Source of the DNA: Selenomonas sp. AE3005
GTDB lineage: Bacteria; Bacillota; Negativicutes; Selenomonadales; Selenomonadaceae
Length of the DNA: 49,446 nucleotides
Reading direction: 5' to 3'
Assembly (NCBI RefSeq): GCF_905233635.1
Contig: NZ_CAJODG010000029.1
Coordinates: 2,280-51,725 of the forward strand
The notes beneath the pieces were generated by a model, which worked only from the letters and a program-made list of their open reading frames with translations, ran no database searches and was not told where the DNA came from. Position 1 is the stretch's first letter, and each line of letters opens with the position of its first letter. A program made the translations under genes and the position numbers. Shown here one piece after another: positions 1 through 7,836 of this stretch.

Positions 1-1
1 G

Positions 2-784
2 CAGGCTCTTACGGACAAGGAAAGAGGACTGGGAAATCAGCCGATAACCGTAAGTGACGAGGTCATTTTGGGCATGGCGCAGATGGCGGGCGGTGATGCG
101 CGTATGGCATTGAACATTCTGGAGGGAACGGCCAGTATGCTGCCCCTGACCGGTGGCGAGATTACCCTGGACATGGTGCAGGAAATCCTAGGCCAGCGTG
201 TGCAGCGTTATGATAAGAAGGGTGACAATCATTATGATACGGTGTCAGCCTTTATTAAGAGCATGCGCGGCAGTGACCCGGACGCGGCTTTGCATTATCT
301 GGCGCGCATGCTGGCAGCTGGCGAAGATGTGAAATTCATCGCCCGGCGTATTGTGATATGTGCCTCGGAAGATGTGGGCAATGCGGATCCCATGGCGCTG
401 GTGGTAGCGATGAATGCCGCCAATGCCGTGCAGTTTGTCGGCATGCCGGAGGCACAGATTACCTTAGGACAGGCCGTTACTTATATTGCGTCAGCGCCTA
501 AGAGCAACGCGGCTTGTGAAGGTATTTTTGCGGCCATGCGCGATGTGAAACATAAAAACTGCGGTGTGGTGCCCATACATCTGCGTGATTCCCATTACAA
601 GGGGGCAGAAAAACTGGGGCATGGCACGGAGTACATTTATCCGCATGATTATCCGGGGCATTTTACGCAGCAGGCTTATCTGCCGCAGGAGCTCAAAAAT
701 GCGCATTACTATCAGCCCAGTGAAAATGGTCAGGAAAAGCGGCTGGGGGATTATTTACACCGCTGCTGGCCGGAAAGATTTTAG
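2..784 (+). CDS. rarA: Replication-associated recombination protein RarA (MgsA), 3' part
   Basis: The reading frame is open from the window edge to a TAG stop, so the N-terminal AAA+ ATPase part lies outside the window. What remains is the lid plus the C-terminal oligomerisation region of RarA/MgsA/WRNIP1 ATPases. Diagnostic stretches are GGDARMALNILE, SAFIKSMRGSDPDAALHYLARML and RRIVICASEDVGNADP, typical of this family. RarA is a tetrameric clamp-loader-like ATPase that acts at stalled replication forks. The stop lies 20 bp before murP, so the two may be co-transcribed although their functions are unrelated. Assignment is firm from the C-terminal motifs; the Walker motifs cannot be checked here. 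Confidence 0.92.
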   Translation, partial: QALTDKERGLGNQPITVSDEVILGMAQMAGGDARMALNILEGTASMLPLTGGEITLDMVQEILGQRVQRYDKKGDNHYDTVSAFIKSMRGSDPDAALHYLARMLAAGEDVKFIARRIVICASEDVGNADPMALVVAMNAANAVQFVGMPEAQITLGQAVTYIASAPKSNAACEGIFAAMRDVKHKNCGVVPIHLRDSHYKGAEKLGHGTEYIYPHDYPGHFTQQAYLPQELKNAHYYQPSENGQEKRLGDYLHRCWPERF

Positions 785-804
785 GAATATGAGGGGGATT
801 TATT

Positions 805-2157
805 ATGAAGAGTGAGGAATTGGGCAAACAGCTCTATGAAATATTGGGGGCCAAGCGGAATATTATCTCTGCTTACAACTGCATGACCAGACTGCGCGTG
901 CAGCTGCGGCAGAAGAATGATACACTGCTGAATAATATAAAGCAGGTACCTGGTGTCATGGGAATTAACGATACCGAGGAAGAACTGCAGATTATTTTAG
1001 GACCTGGTACAGCCGCGCAGGTGGCCACGGTGGTCAATGAATTGCTGGGGCCTGCGGAAGATAAGCCTAAAATCGGTGATGGCAAGAAATTGCACCAGCA
1101 AATCCGGGAGAAAAATGCGACGCCGGGTAAGCTGCTGCTGAAAAAAATTGCCAGCATTTTTATTCCGTTGATTCCCGGTTTTATTGCCTGCGGCCTGTTG
1201 ACGGGGATACTGGGCGTATCGGCTAAAATATGGCCCACAATAACAACCTCACCGACTTGGCAGCTGCTGGCGGTAGCCGGTAATGCGGTGTTCTGGGGCA
1301 TGAATCTCTTTGTCGGTTATAATGCGGCCAAGGTCTTTGGCGGCACGCCGATTTTAGGCGGTGCGCTGGCGGCGCTTATAAGTCACCCGGGACTGGCCAA
1401 TGTAGTGATTGATGGGACTAAACTCGTACCAGGCCGGGGCGGCGTTATCGCCGTAATTTTGGTAGCCTTTATCGGTGCCTGGCTGGAAAAACGTCTGCAC
1501 CGGCTGGTACCCACGGTGCTTGATTTGTTCCTGACACCGCTGCTGACATTTTTACTGGCCGGCGTGGCCGCGATTTTTGTCCTGCAGCCGCTGGGCGGTG
1601 TGATTTCGGCGGCTATCGGCGCAGCGGCTACCGGAGCTGTGGGTTCTGGCGGCGCAGTGGTGGGCTTTGTACTGGCCGGCATGTGGCTGCCTATGGTCAT
1701 GATGGGCATTCATCAGGCACTGACACCGATTCATGCGGACTTAATCGCTCAGTATGGTGTGACCATTCTTCTGCCAATTTTGGCCATGGCTGGTGCCGGA
1801 CAGGTGGGAGCGGCTGCGGCTGTCTATGTAAAGAGCAGGAATAAGTTTTTAAAGAAAACAATAGCCTCGGCCCTGCCCGTAGGTATTATGGGCATAGGTG
1901 AACCCTTGATTTACGGCGTGACACTGCCCCTGGGGCGTCCCTTTATCGGGGCTTGTATTGGCGGTGCTTTTGGCGGCGCGGTGCAGGCACATTTTATGGT
2001 CGGTGCGTCAGCCATGGGGATTTCCGGGCTGCCTCTGGCTGGTACTACCAATAATATTCCCATTTATCTCTTAGGCGTACTTGTGGCCTATATTGTAGGT
2101 TTCATTGCTGCTTATGTGCTGGGCTTTGATGACCCGGTAGAAGAAAAGGAGTCGTAA
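805..2157 (+). CDS. murP: PTS EIIBC transporter, N-acetylmuramic acid type (MurP)
   Basis: This 450-residue protein is a glucose-superfamily PTS permease that imports and phosphorylates its sugar. The EIIB domain is N-terminal (about residues 1-85) with the phospho-acceptor Cys26 in AYNCMTRLR. A linker is followed by a hydrophobic EIIC domain from about residue 105 to the end, with a GEPLIYGV motif. No EIIA domain is present, so a separate EIIA must supply phosphate. The substrate is inferred from context: the next genes are murQ (6 bp downstream) and mupG, which consume MurNAc-6-phosphate or its GlcNAc disaccharide. A GAGGGGGA ribosome site precedes the ATG. A related beta-glucoside or sucrose permease could look similar, but the gene order strongly favours MurNAc or a muropeptide sugar. 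Confidence 0.9.
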   Translation: MKSEELGKQLYEILGAKRNIISAYNCMTRLRVQLRQKNDTLLNNIKQVPGVMGINDTEEELQIILGPGTAAQVATVVNELLGPAEDKPKIGDGKKLHQQIREKNATPGKLLLKKIASIFIPLIPGFIACGLLTGILGVSAKIWPTITTSPTWQLLAVAGNAVFWGMNLFVGYNAAKVFGGTPILGGALAALISHPGLANVVIDGTKLVPGRGGVIAVILVAFIGAWLEKRLHRLVPTVLDLFLTPLLTFLLAGVAAIFVLQPLGGVISAAIGAAATGAVGSGGAVVGFVLAGMWLPMVMMGIHQALTPIHADLIAQYGVTILLPILAMAGAGQVGAAAAVYVKSRNKFLKKTIASALPVGIMGIGEPLIYGVTLPLGRPFIGACIGGAFGGAVQAHFMVGASAMGISGLPLAGTTNNIPIYLLGVLVAYIVGFIAAYVLGFDDPVEEKES

Positions 2158-2163
2158 ATTTTC

Positions 2164-3072
2164 ATGCTGGATTTGCAAAAGATAAGCACCGAACGGCGTA
2201 ACCCCGCCAGCGCCCATATTGATGAACTGTCCACGCTGGATATGGTAAAAATCGTCAATGACGAGGACAAAAAGGTGGCGCTGGCTGTGGAAAAAATCCT
2301 GCCGGAAATTGCTAAGGCGGTGGATATTATTACGGACAGATTGTCTAAAGACGGACGGCTGTTTTATCTGGGTGCCGGCACCTCCGGGCGGCTGGGAATT
2401 TTGGACGCGTCGGAGTGTCCGCCTACCTATGGCGTAGAGCCGGAACTGGTGCAAGGCGTTATCGCCGGTGGCATACCAGCCATCTTCAAGGCGCAGGAGG
2501 GGGCAGAGGATAATCCGGAGCTGGCCAAAGAGGACCTGGCTGAGCGTGGCTTTGGCAAGGGTGATGTGCTGGTGGGCATTGCTGCCTCAGGACGTACGCC
2601 CTATGTTATCGGCGGCCTGCAATATGCCAGAAATCTCGGGGCGGCCACGATAGCCCTGGCTTGTTCAGCGAATGCGGCTATTGCAGAATATGCGGATATC
2701 GCCCTGCTGCCGGTGACGGGGGCAGAGGTGGTGACAGGTTCCACGCGTATGAAGGCCGGGACAGCACAAAAACTGGTGCTTAATATGCTGTCTACGGTCA
2801 CGATGATAAAGCTGGGCAAGGTTTATGGCAATCTGATGGTGGATGTGAAAACGTCTAATGCCAAGCTCGAGGAACGGGCCAAAAACATCGTTATGGAGGC
2901 CACGGGCTGCAGCCGTGAGGAAAGTATTGCAGCCCTGAGTGAGGCGCGGGGCAATGCCAAGCTGGCGATATTTATTCATCTTACCAGAGCGGATTTTGCG
3001 GCAGGACAGGCGGCGCTGGCCAGGGCTGACGGCCATCTGGCACAGGCACTGAGGCAGGAGGGGACAGTCTGA
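2164..3072 (+). CDS. murQ: N-acetylmuramic acid 6-phosphate etherase
   Basis: MurQ cleaves the D-lactyl ether of MurNAc-6-phosphate, giving GlcNAc-6-phosphate and D-lactate in the cytoplasm. The protein has 302 residues, full length for the family. The N-terminal TERRNPAS and the SIS-domain sugar-phosphate loop GAGTSGR (residues 70-76) are followed by DASECPPTYG, whose Glu84 matches the family's catalytic acid. A later VVTGSTRMKAGTAQKLVLN stretch is the second SIS signature. The C-terminal part is the helical UBA-like lid. The stop TGA overlaps the ATG of mupG, so translation is coupled. Together with MurP and MupG it forms a complete pathway for salvaging cell-wall amino sugars. Confidence 0.96.
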   Translation: MLDLQKISTERRNPASAHIDELSTLDMVKIVNDEDKKVALAVEKILPEIAKAVDIITDRLSKDGRLFYLGAGTSGRLGILDASECPPTYGVEPELVQGVIAGGIPAIFKAQEGAEDNPELAKEDLAERGFGKGDVLVGIAASGRTPYVIGGLQYARNLGAATIALACSANAAIAEYADIALLPVTGAEVVTGSTRMKAGTAQKLVLNMLSTVTMIKLGKVYGNLMVDVKTSNAKLEERAKNIVMEATGCSREESIAALSEARGNAKLAIFIHLTRADFAAGQAALARADGHLAQALRQEGTV

Positions 3073-4142
3073 TGGAAAATGGCATATCCCTGTATCCAGG
3101 ACTGGATAATACCTTAGAAGAAAATTTACAGCTGCTTGACGCAGCTGCTAAATATGGTATTCGCCGTGTGTTTACGTCCCTGCATATTCCCGAAACCAAT
3201 GTGGCGGTGCTGAAAAAAGAACTGGCGAAGCTTTTGGCGGCAGCGCGGCGCTACGATATGGAGATTATTTCTGACGTGTCACCCCGGACTTTGGCAATGC
3301 TGGATATGACAGAGTTTGACATGTCAGCCTTTAAGCAGCTGGGCATTACCACCCTGCGGCTCGATTACGGCTATGACGCCGTGCAGATAGCCATGCTCAG
3401 CCACAATCAGCAGGGCATACGCCTGCAGTTAAATGCCAGTACGATTACTGAGCAAATCCTGGCAGAGTTACAGGCGGCAGGCACAGATTTTTCTCATATT
3501 GACGCCCTGCATAACTTCTATCCGCGCCGGGGCACAGGTATCAGCGAGGAAACTTTGCAGCGGAAAAACGCAATGCTGCAAAAGCTGGGCATAAAGGTCG
3601 GGGCTTTTGTGCCCAGTTCGGGCAAACAGCGCGCGCCGCTATTTGAGGGCCTGCCTACCTTGGAAGACCATCGTGGCTGGCAAACGGATAAAGCGGCCAG
3701 ACATCTGGCGGCTTTGGGCATTGATTCTGTATTTATCAGCGACAGCCTGCCGCTGCCAGCAGAATTGCAAGCGGTCGCTGACTTAAAGCAGGATGAAGTC
3801 GTACTCGCGGCAAAAATGCTGACGCAGGATAGTGTACAGCAGGAACTGTTGCGGCATACGTTTACGGCAAGAGAGGACGAGGCCAGGGATGCCATTCGCG
3901 CCCAGGAAAGCCGAGGGCTCATTCAGGGCACCATCGAGCCGGAAAATAATTACGAACGCAAGCTGGGAGCCGTCACCATTGATAACAAGGACTACCTCCG
4001 CTACATGGGGGAACTGGAAATCATCAAAAATCCCCAGCCGGCTGACAACCGCGTAAACGTAGCGGCTCAGGTGTTGGACGAAGAAATTTTTATGTTAAAA
4101 TACATAACTCCGGGGAGAAAGTTTTCTTTTAAGTTAAAATAA
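3072..4142 (+). CDS. mupG: 6-phospho-N-acetylmuramidase, MupG family (DUF871)
   Basis: The 356-residue protein begins with GISLYPG and RRVFTSLHIPE, the N-terminal beta-strand motifs of the MupG/DUF871 TIM-barrel family. Characterised members hydrolyse MurNAc-6P-GlcNAc, the phosphorylated disaccharide made by PTS import of peptidoglycan fragments, into MurNAc-6P and GlcNAc. The barrel covers about residues 1-240 and a cyclophilin-like C-terminal domain follows. Conserved stretches include HNFYPR and GAFVPSSG. The start overlaps the murQ stop by one base, with AGGAGGGG upstream. Its presence suggests that MurP imports the disaccharide and not only free MurNAc. Function is inferred from family and operon. 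Confidence 0.9.
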   Translation: MENGISLYPGLDNTLEENLQLLDAAAKYGIRRVFTSLHIPETNVAVLKKELAKLLAAARRYDMEIISDVSPRTLAMLDMTEFDMSAFKQLGITTLRLDYGYDAVQIAMLSHNQQGIRLQLNASTITEQILAELQAAGTDFSHIDALHNFYPRRGTGISEETLQRKNAMLQKLGIKVGAFVPSSGKQRAPLFEGLPTLEDHRGWQTDKAARHLAALGIDSVFISDSLPLPAELQAVADLKQDEVVLAAKMLTQDSVQQELLRHTFTAREDEARDAIRAQESRGLIQGTIEPENNYERKLGAVTIDNKDYLRYMGELEIIKNPQPADNRVNVAAQVLDEEIFMLKYITPGRKFSFKLK

Positions 4143-4148
4143 ATGCTT

Positions 4149-4198
4149 GCAAGACATAAGGCTAGCCGATGAAATATGGCTAGCCTTATTTGTCTTGC
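4149..4198 (+). terminator. Hairpin closing the murPQ-mupG operon
   Basis: A long stem pairs 4149-4167 with 4178-4198, differing by a two-base bulge, around a short loop. It starts 6 bp after the mupG stop. No T-tract follows; instead the stem runs straight into a run of nine G. It is probably a terminator or 3' mRNA-stability hairpin. Confidence 0.7.
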
Positions 4199-4223
4199 GG
4201 GGGGGGGACAATTGTGCTATGAT
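4195..4223 (+). promoter_or_regulatory. Promoter with a nine-G tract in its spacer
   Basis: A TTGCGG -35-like hexamer (4195-4200) and TATGAT -10 (4218-4223, extended by TGC) are separated by 17 bp. G residues run from 4199 to 4207, mostly inside the spacer. Slipped-strand changes in G number would alter the -35 to -10 distance, the architecture known from phase-variable promoters such as Neisseria porA. The -35 is weak and itself overlaps the G-run. It drives the MBOAT/SGNH pair. Confidence 0.6.
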
Positions 4224-4267
4224 AGTGTAGGTTTTCCACATATACTAGCATGAAGGGAGTTCTCTGT

Positions 4268-5647
4268 TTGTTATTTAATTCTTATGAATTTATTTTTTTA
4301 TTTCTTCCCCTGACATTCATGGGTTTTTTCTTTTTGGGACATAAAGGTAGGAAGAAACTAGCAACGCTATGGTTGGTACTGGCGTCGTTTTTCTTTTATG
4401 GTTATTGGGATGTACGGTATGTGCCGTTGCTGTTTGGCTCGATATGCTTTAACTATTTAGTGGGCAGGCAGTTGGAGGCGAACAACGGTCATAAGGGCTG
4501 GCTGACATTTGGTATCGTTATCAATGTCTTGTTGTTGGGGTATTTCAAGTACACGGATTTTTTCCTGAGCACAGTTAATGATGTGGCCGGAGCTAATCTC
4601 TTTGACCTGCCTCATATCGTACTACCATTGGGCATATCGTTCTTTACATTTACCCAGACAGCTTATTTAGTGGATGCTTATCGGGGTGAGGCTAAAAATC
4701 AGTCTTTTATAACTTACTGCGAGTTCGTTACCATCTTCCCACACCTGATAGCAGGGCCGATTATCAACCATAAAGAGATGATACCGCAGTTTGTTGCAGA
4801 TAAGACTTTTCGTATCAATTATGAAAATATTGCCTTAGGATTGACTATCTTCACCTTTGGCCTGTTTAAAAAGGTTATCATTGCCGATAAGCTGGCAATT
4901 TATGTCAATGAAGCCTTTGGTCACGCAGACACATTATCTTGCGTGGAGGCGTGGGTAGGAGCTTTGGGATATACCTTGCAGCTCTACTTTGATTTCTCTG
5001 GCTACAGTGAAATGGCTATTGGTCTTGCACTGCTGTTCAATTTAAAAATGCCGGTGAACTTTAACTCGCCTTATCAAGCGCATAGTATCATTGACTTCTG
5101 GCGCCGCTGGCACATGACTTTGGGACTGTGGGTAAAAAACTATCTTTATATTCCCATGGGAGGCAATCGTTATGGCGAACTGAAGAAAATGCGCAATCTC
5201 TTTGTGTCAATGCTGATAATTGGCTTATGGCATGGTGCAGGCTGGACATTTATAATCTGGGGCGGCCTGCATGGCGCATTGCTGATGATAAATCATGCCT
5301 GGCGTAAAACAGGGATAGTTTTGCCTAAAGTTTTGAATTGGGGAATGACTTTCTTGTGCGTGGTTGTTTGCTGGGTATTTTTCAGAGCTGGCAGTGTTAG
5401 TGAAGCTATGTCAGTGCTGGGGAGCATGTTTGACTGGCAGACTATCGTTAATGCAAACAGAGAGGATATTAAGCACTTGGCAGCTATAATCGCAGGTGTA
5501 GCCGTACTTACAGTAATTCCCAACCCACTTGTTATGATGAAGAGATTTACTGCAAACAATAAATGGTTAGTGGTAACGGCAATTATGCTAATTTGGGCGA
5601 TATGGCAGCTCAACAACTATTCAGAATTTTTATATTTTCAATTCTAG
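4268..5647 (+). CDS. MBOAT-family membrane O-acyltransferase (AlgI/DltB-like)
   Basis: A polytopic protein of about 459 residues with the membrane-bound O-acyltransferase fold. Landmarks are the N-terminal LFNSYEFIFLFLP signature, LYFDFSGYSEMAIG, IDFWRRWHMTLG and the catalytic-His stretch GLWHGAGWTF. Such proteins move acyl groups, usually acetyl, across the membrane to an SGNH partner that modifies a surface glycan. The TTG at 4268 is chosen over the ATG at 4250 because AAGGGAG (4253-4259) lies 8 bp upstream and the product then begins MLFNSYEF as is usual in the family. The SGNH-like gene follows 20 bp downstream. The acceptor polymer cannot be told from sequence. The pair is AT-richer than its neighbours, suggesting transfer. 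Confidence 0.9.
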   Translation: MLFNSYEFIFLFLPLTFMGFFFLGHKGRKKLATLWLVLASFFFYGYWDVRYVPLLFGSICFNYLVGRQLEANNGHKGWLTFGIVINVLLLGYFKYTDFFLSTVNDVAGANLFDLPHIVLPLGISFFTFTQTAYLVDAYRGEAKNQSFITYCEFVTIFPHLIAGPIINHKEMIPQFVADKTFRINYENIALGLTIFTFGLFKKVIIADKLAIYVNEAFGHADTLSCVEAWVGALGYTLQLYFDFSGYSEMAIGLALLFNLKMPVNFNSPYQAHSIIDFWRRWHMTLGLWVKNYLYIPMGGNRYGELKKMRNLFVSMLIIGLWHGAGWTFIIWGGLHGALLMINHAWRKTGIVLPKVLNWGMTFLCVVVCWVFFRAGSVSEAMSVLGSMFDWQTIVNANREDIKHLAAIIAGVAVLTVIPNPLVMMKRFTANNKWLVVTAIMLIWAIWQLNNYSEFLYFQF

Positions 5648-5667
5648 GGGAGAGGACTTTTGAGAAA

Positions 5668-6657
5668 ATGAAAAAATATGTTTTGCGCCTCATGGGAATT
5701 TTGATGGTTGTTATGACCGTTACTATTGTGTGGAATTATAAATTTGACACATCTGGTTTGTTAAATCGAGATTTTAGTGAAAAGAGGAGCGTTGAGCCGA
5801 ACCAGCATTTCGTAAAAATGCGTTATATACTTTCAACACCGCAAAAATACAATGCCTTTTGTTTTGGCTCGTCCAGGGTTGGGAATATTGATTTAGAAAA
5901 AATCAGCAATGGACTTAAATATTACAATATGACGTATTCACAGGGCATACCTGCAGAATGGTTGGATGATTTAAAGATGATGATAAAACATGGCGTAGTG
6001 ATTAAGCAGGTTATGATTGGCATTGATGATTTTTCCTTTAGGGTAAGTCCTGAAATACACAAGGGGCAATGGTTGCGCATACCTTACGAGGATGGAAAGA
6101 ATATGAAAACATACTTTTCTTATTTAATGAAAAGACCACGTAGACCAGATACATCAGCAGAGAAAAAAGGCAGTATTTTTGACATTTATGGTACTGGACG
6201 TCCATTGCATCCTGAGCCTGATGAACTAATAGAAGCTGATATTGAAAAGCATCTAATGGATGTGAGATTCCTAAATCCAACGCATTACGAAGGAAATCGT
6301 ATAAAAGAAACGATAAGCGAACTTCATCAGCTAAAAGAAATTTGTGATGAGAAAGGCATAGAACTGATTGTGTTTATCAATCCTATAAATGCAGTTACTT
6401 ATCGCGATACAAATATGCAGGAATTTAATGAATTCAAATATCAACTGGCACAGATAATGGACTATTATGATTTCAGCGGCTTGAATGACATTACAACGAA
6501 TAATTACTATTATTACGAAACTAGCCATTATCGGCCATTGGTAGGTGATATGATAATCAACCGTATATTTCATAATGGCAACGATGATTTTGGTTATTAT
6601 GTTACAAAAGAAAATGTTGAAAATCATTTGCAAAAATTAGATGCACAGTTGCAATAA
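5668..6657 (+). CDS. MBOAT-associated SGNH/DltD-like membrane-anchored protein
   Basis: About 329 residues, with one N-terminal membrane segment (roughly residues 8-22) and an extracytoplasmic remainder. A GSSR motif at residues 67-70 after a hydrophobic strand (YNAFCFGSSR) matches the nucleophile block of DltD/AlgX-type SGNH enzymes, and ETSHYRPLVGDMI near the C-terminus looks like the catalytic His block. ATG 5668 is preferred because GGGGAGAGG lies just upstream; earlier in-frame codons fall inside the MBOAT gene. The expected job is final acyl transfer or hydrolysis at the cell surface in partnership with the MBOAT protein. Overall identity to a named family is inferred from the motifs and pairing. 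Composition is notably AT-rich. Confidence 0.72.
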   Translation: MKKYVLRLMGILMVVMTVTIVWNYKFDTSGLLNRDFSEKRSVEPNQHFVKMRYILSTPQKYNAFCFGSSRVGNIDLEKISNGLKYYNMTYSQGIPAEWLDDLKMMIKHGVVIKQVMIGIDDFSFRVSPEIHKGQWLRIPYEDGKNMKTYFSYLMKRPRRPDTSAEKKGSIFDIYGTGRPLHPEPDELIEADIEKHLMDVRFLNPTHYEGNRIKETISELHQLKEICDEKGIELIVFINPINAVTYRDTNMQEFNEFKYQLAQIMDYYDFSGLNDITTNNYYYYETSHYRPLVGDMIINRIFHNGNDDFGYYVTKENVENHLQKLDAQLQ

Positions 6658-6702
6658 AACAAAAGCGTGGAGGTTTAAATTTCCTTCCACGCCTTTGTTT
6701 TA
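6656..6702. terminator. Bidirectional hairpin terminator
   Basis: An AACAAAAGCGTGGA arm and a TTCCACGCCTTTGTT arm flank a short AT-rich loop. The hairpin serves the SGNH gene from the left and the broken hicB gene from the right. Confidence 0.75.
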
Positions 6703-7088
6703 GATATTAAGTTCCTTCACCAGCGTATTTTGCAAAACATTGGAGAAATTGATATTTTTTTCCAATACCAGTTTGTTAAGCCAGGCAGGTATGGACAAGG
6801 TCTTTTTTACTGCTTTGGCATTATATTTTTGTCATAGGCAAGTTTATCAAAGACCACCATCATTACAAACTGTTTTCCGGTAGTGGTAAGGTCAGCAGGA
6901 TTGGATGGCGCTGGGTAATCTTTTTCTGCAACATCTTCCAGCATAAGACCAATGGCTTCCTGTACCATATCAAGTGCTTCATCAAGGCTGTCACCTTGTG
7001 TCATACAACCAGCGATATCAGGAACATAAACAGAAAAACCAATATCTTCCGGTTCAAAGATAGCAGGGTAGAAATACTTATTGCTCAT
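6700..7088 (-). pseudogene. HicB-family antitoxin, frameshifted
   Basis: The first 93 codons encode a HicB N-terminal domain (YPAIFEPEDIGFSVYVPDIAGC, then a GDSLDEALDMVQEAI helix), preceded by GGAGG. The frame stops at 6807. In a different frame the DNA continues with a recognisable HicB C-terminal DNA-binding segment (AVKKTLSIPAWLNKL ... NINFSNVLQNTL) ending at 6700. The shift lies near 6820-6830, where an AT duplication in a run of A and T would explain it. The intact protein would have about 129 residues. The N-terminal RNase-H-like fold might still be made. A sequencing error could mimic this, but the neighbouring hicA is also decayed. Confidence 0.8.
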
Positions 7089-7104
7089 TGCTATACCTCC
7101 GTAA

Positions 7105-7182
7105 TTATCTTAGGCCAGCCTGATTTAGGATAGCCTGTTCCAAACCTTTATTCAAGTCTCGGCAGTTCCTATGTATGTAAAC
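7105..7182 (-). pseudogene. HicA toxin remnant (C-terminal end only)
   Basis: Immediately upstream of hicB on the same strand, about 26 codons read VYIHRNCRDLNKG then LEQAILNQAGLR and stop 17 bp before the hicB start. This matches the C-terminal strand and helix of HicA mRNA-interferase toxins. The N-terminal half, including the catalytic His region, is missing; the frame meets a stop about eight codons further up and the space is occupied by the Rrf2 gene promoter. The toxin is therefore dead. Confidence 0.7.
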
Positions 7183-7187
7183 ACTCT

Positions 7188-7216
7188 TTGACAGTTGTAT
7201 TTTTTTTTGCTATATT
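7188..7216 (+). promoter_or_regulatory. Sigma-A promoter of the Rrf2 gene with possible operator
   Basis: A perfect TTGACA (7188-7193), a 17-bp T-rich spacer and TATATT (7211-7216). Downstream, around 7228-7244, an imperfect dyad CTTAGTAA / TTACTCGG could be the autoregulatory operator; that part is inference. Confidence 0.85.
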
Positions 7217-7261
7217 GAAAGACAAATCTTAGTAATTTACTCGGAATTTCAGAGGTGGCTT

Positions 7262-7711
7262 ATGAAAATCTCAACCAAGGGCAGATATAGTGTGACGGCG
7301 CTTTATGAGTTGGCACTTCATTACGGGGAGGGGCCGGTTTCCTTAAAGAGTGTGGCTCAGGGACAGGGGCTGTCGGAAAATTATCTGGAGCAGCTCATGG
7401 TGCCCTTGCGGCGGGCCGGCATCGTTAAAAGTATTCGGGGCGCCCAGGGGGGCTATATGCTGGCCAAGAGTCCGGCGGAAATCACCATTGGCTCCATCAT
7501 CACTACGGTGGAAGGGCCGATTGCGGTGGTGGATTGCCTTTTGGCCGAAGCCGGAGCTGCGGAGCAGATGTGTGACAGAGCCTGCGCTTGTGTTACGCGG
7601 GGGATTTGGGAAAAAGTCTGCGACAGCATCAGCGAAGTGCTGGAGAGTATCACTTTGCAAACCCTGCTGAACAACGATGATGGCAAGGAAAACATCGGCT
7701 GTGCGCGCTGA
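7262..7711 (+). CDS. Rrf2-family transcriptional regulator, probably Fe-S sensing
   Basis: 149 residues with an N-terminal winged helix (MKISTKGRYSVTALYELA; SENYLEQLMVPLRRAGIVKS; RGAQGGYML) typical of Rrf2/IscR/CymR regulators. The C-terminal part carries Cys92, Cys104, Cys108, Cys110 and Cys120, a pattern like the [2Fe-2S] ligand cluster of IscR, so redox or Fe-S status is the likely signal. An iscS/iscU partner is not adjacent, so it may act alone or on the following symporter gene. Start ATG follows GAGGTG. Six G in a row at 7447-7452 lie inside the conserved winged-helix codons. Confidence 0.88.
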   Translation: MKISTKGRYSVTALYELALHYGEGPVSLKSVAQGQGLSENYLEQLMVPLRRAGIVKSIRGAQGGYMLAKSPAEITIGSIITTVEGPIAVVDCLLAEAGAAEQMCDRACACVTRGIWEKVCDSISEVLESITLQTLLNNDDGKENIGCAR

Positions 7712-7754
7712 ATTGAAAAATAATTAAGTATACAATACACATGGACGTTATATA

Positions 7755-7783
7755 TAGACACTCTTTACGAAAATTCTTATAAT
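7755..7783 (+). promoter_or_regulatory. Promoter of the symporter gene
   Basis: TAGACA (7755-7760), 17 bp, TATAAT (7778-7783): five of six and six of six consensus matches. It shows that the symporter is transcribed independently of the Rrf2 gene. Confidence 0.85.
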
Positions 7784-7836
7784 AAAAGCAGATGGAAGTG
7801 CATTTATTGGTGTTATTTTGTAAAGGGAGTGATATT

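Noticed and set aside
7447..7452. Runs of six G inside the Rrf2 gene (and at 16162-16167 in hypF) as phase-variable tracts
   Set aside because: They are short and encode conserved residues in frame; the promoter-type tracts at 4199 and 30231 are longer and non-coding or nearly so.
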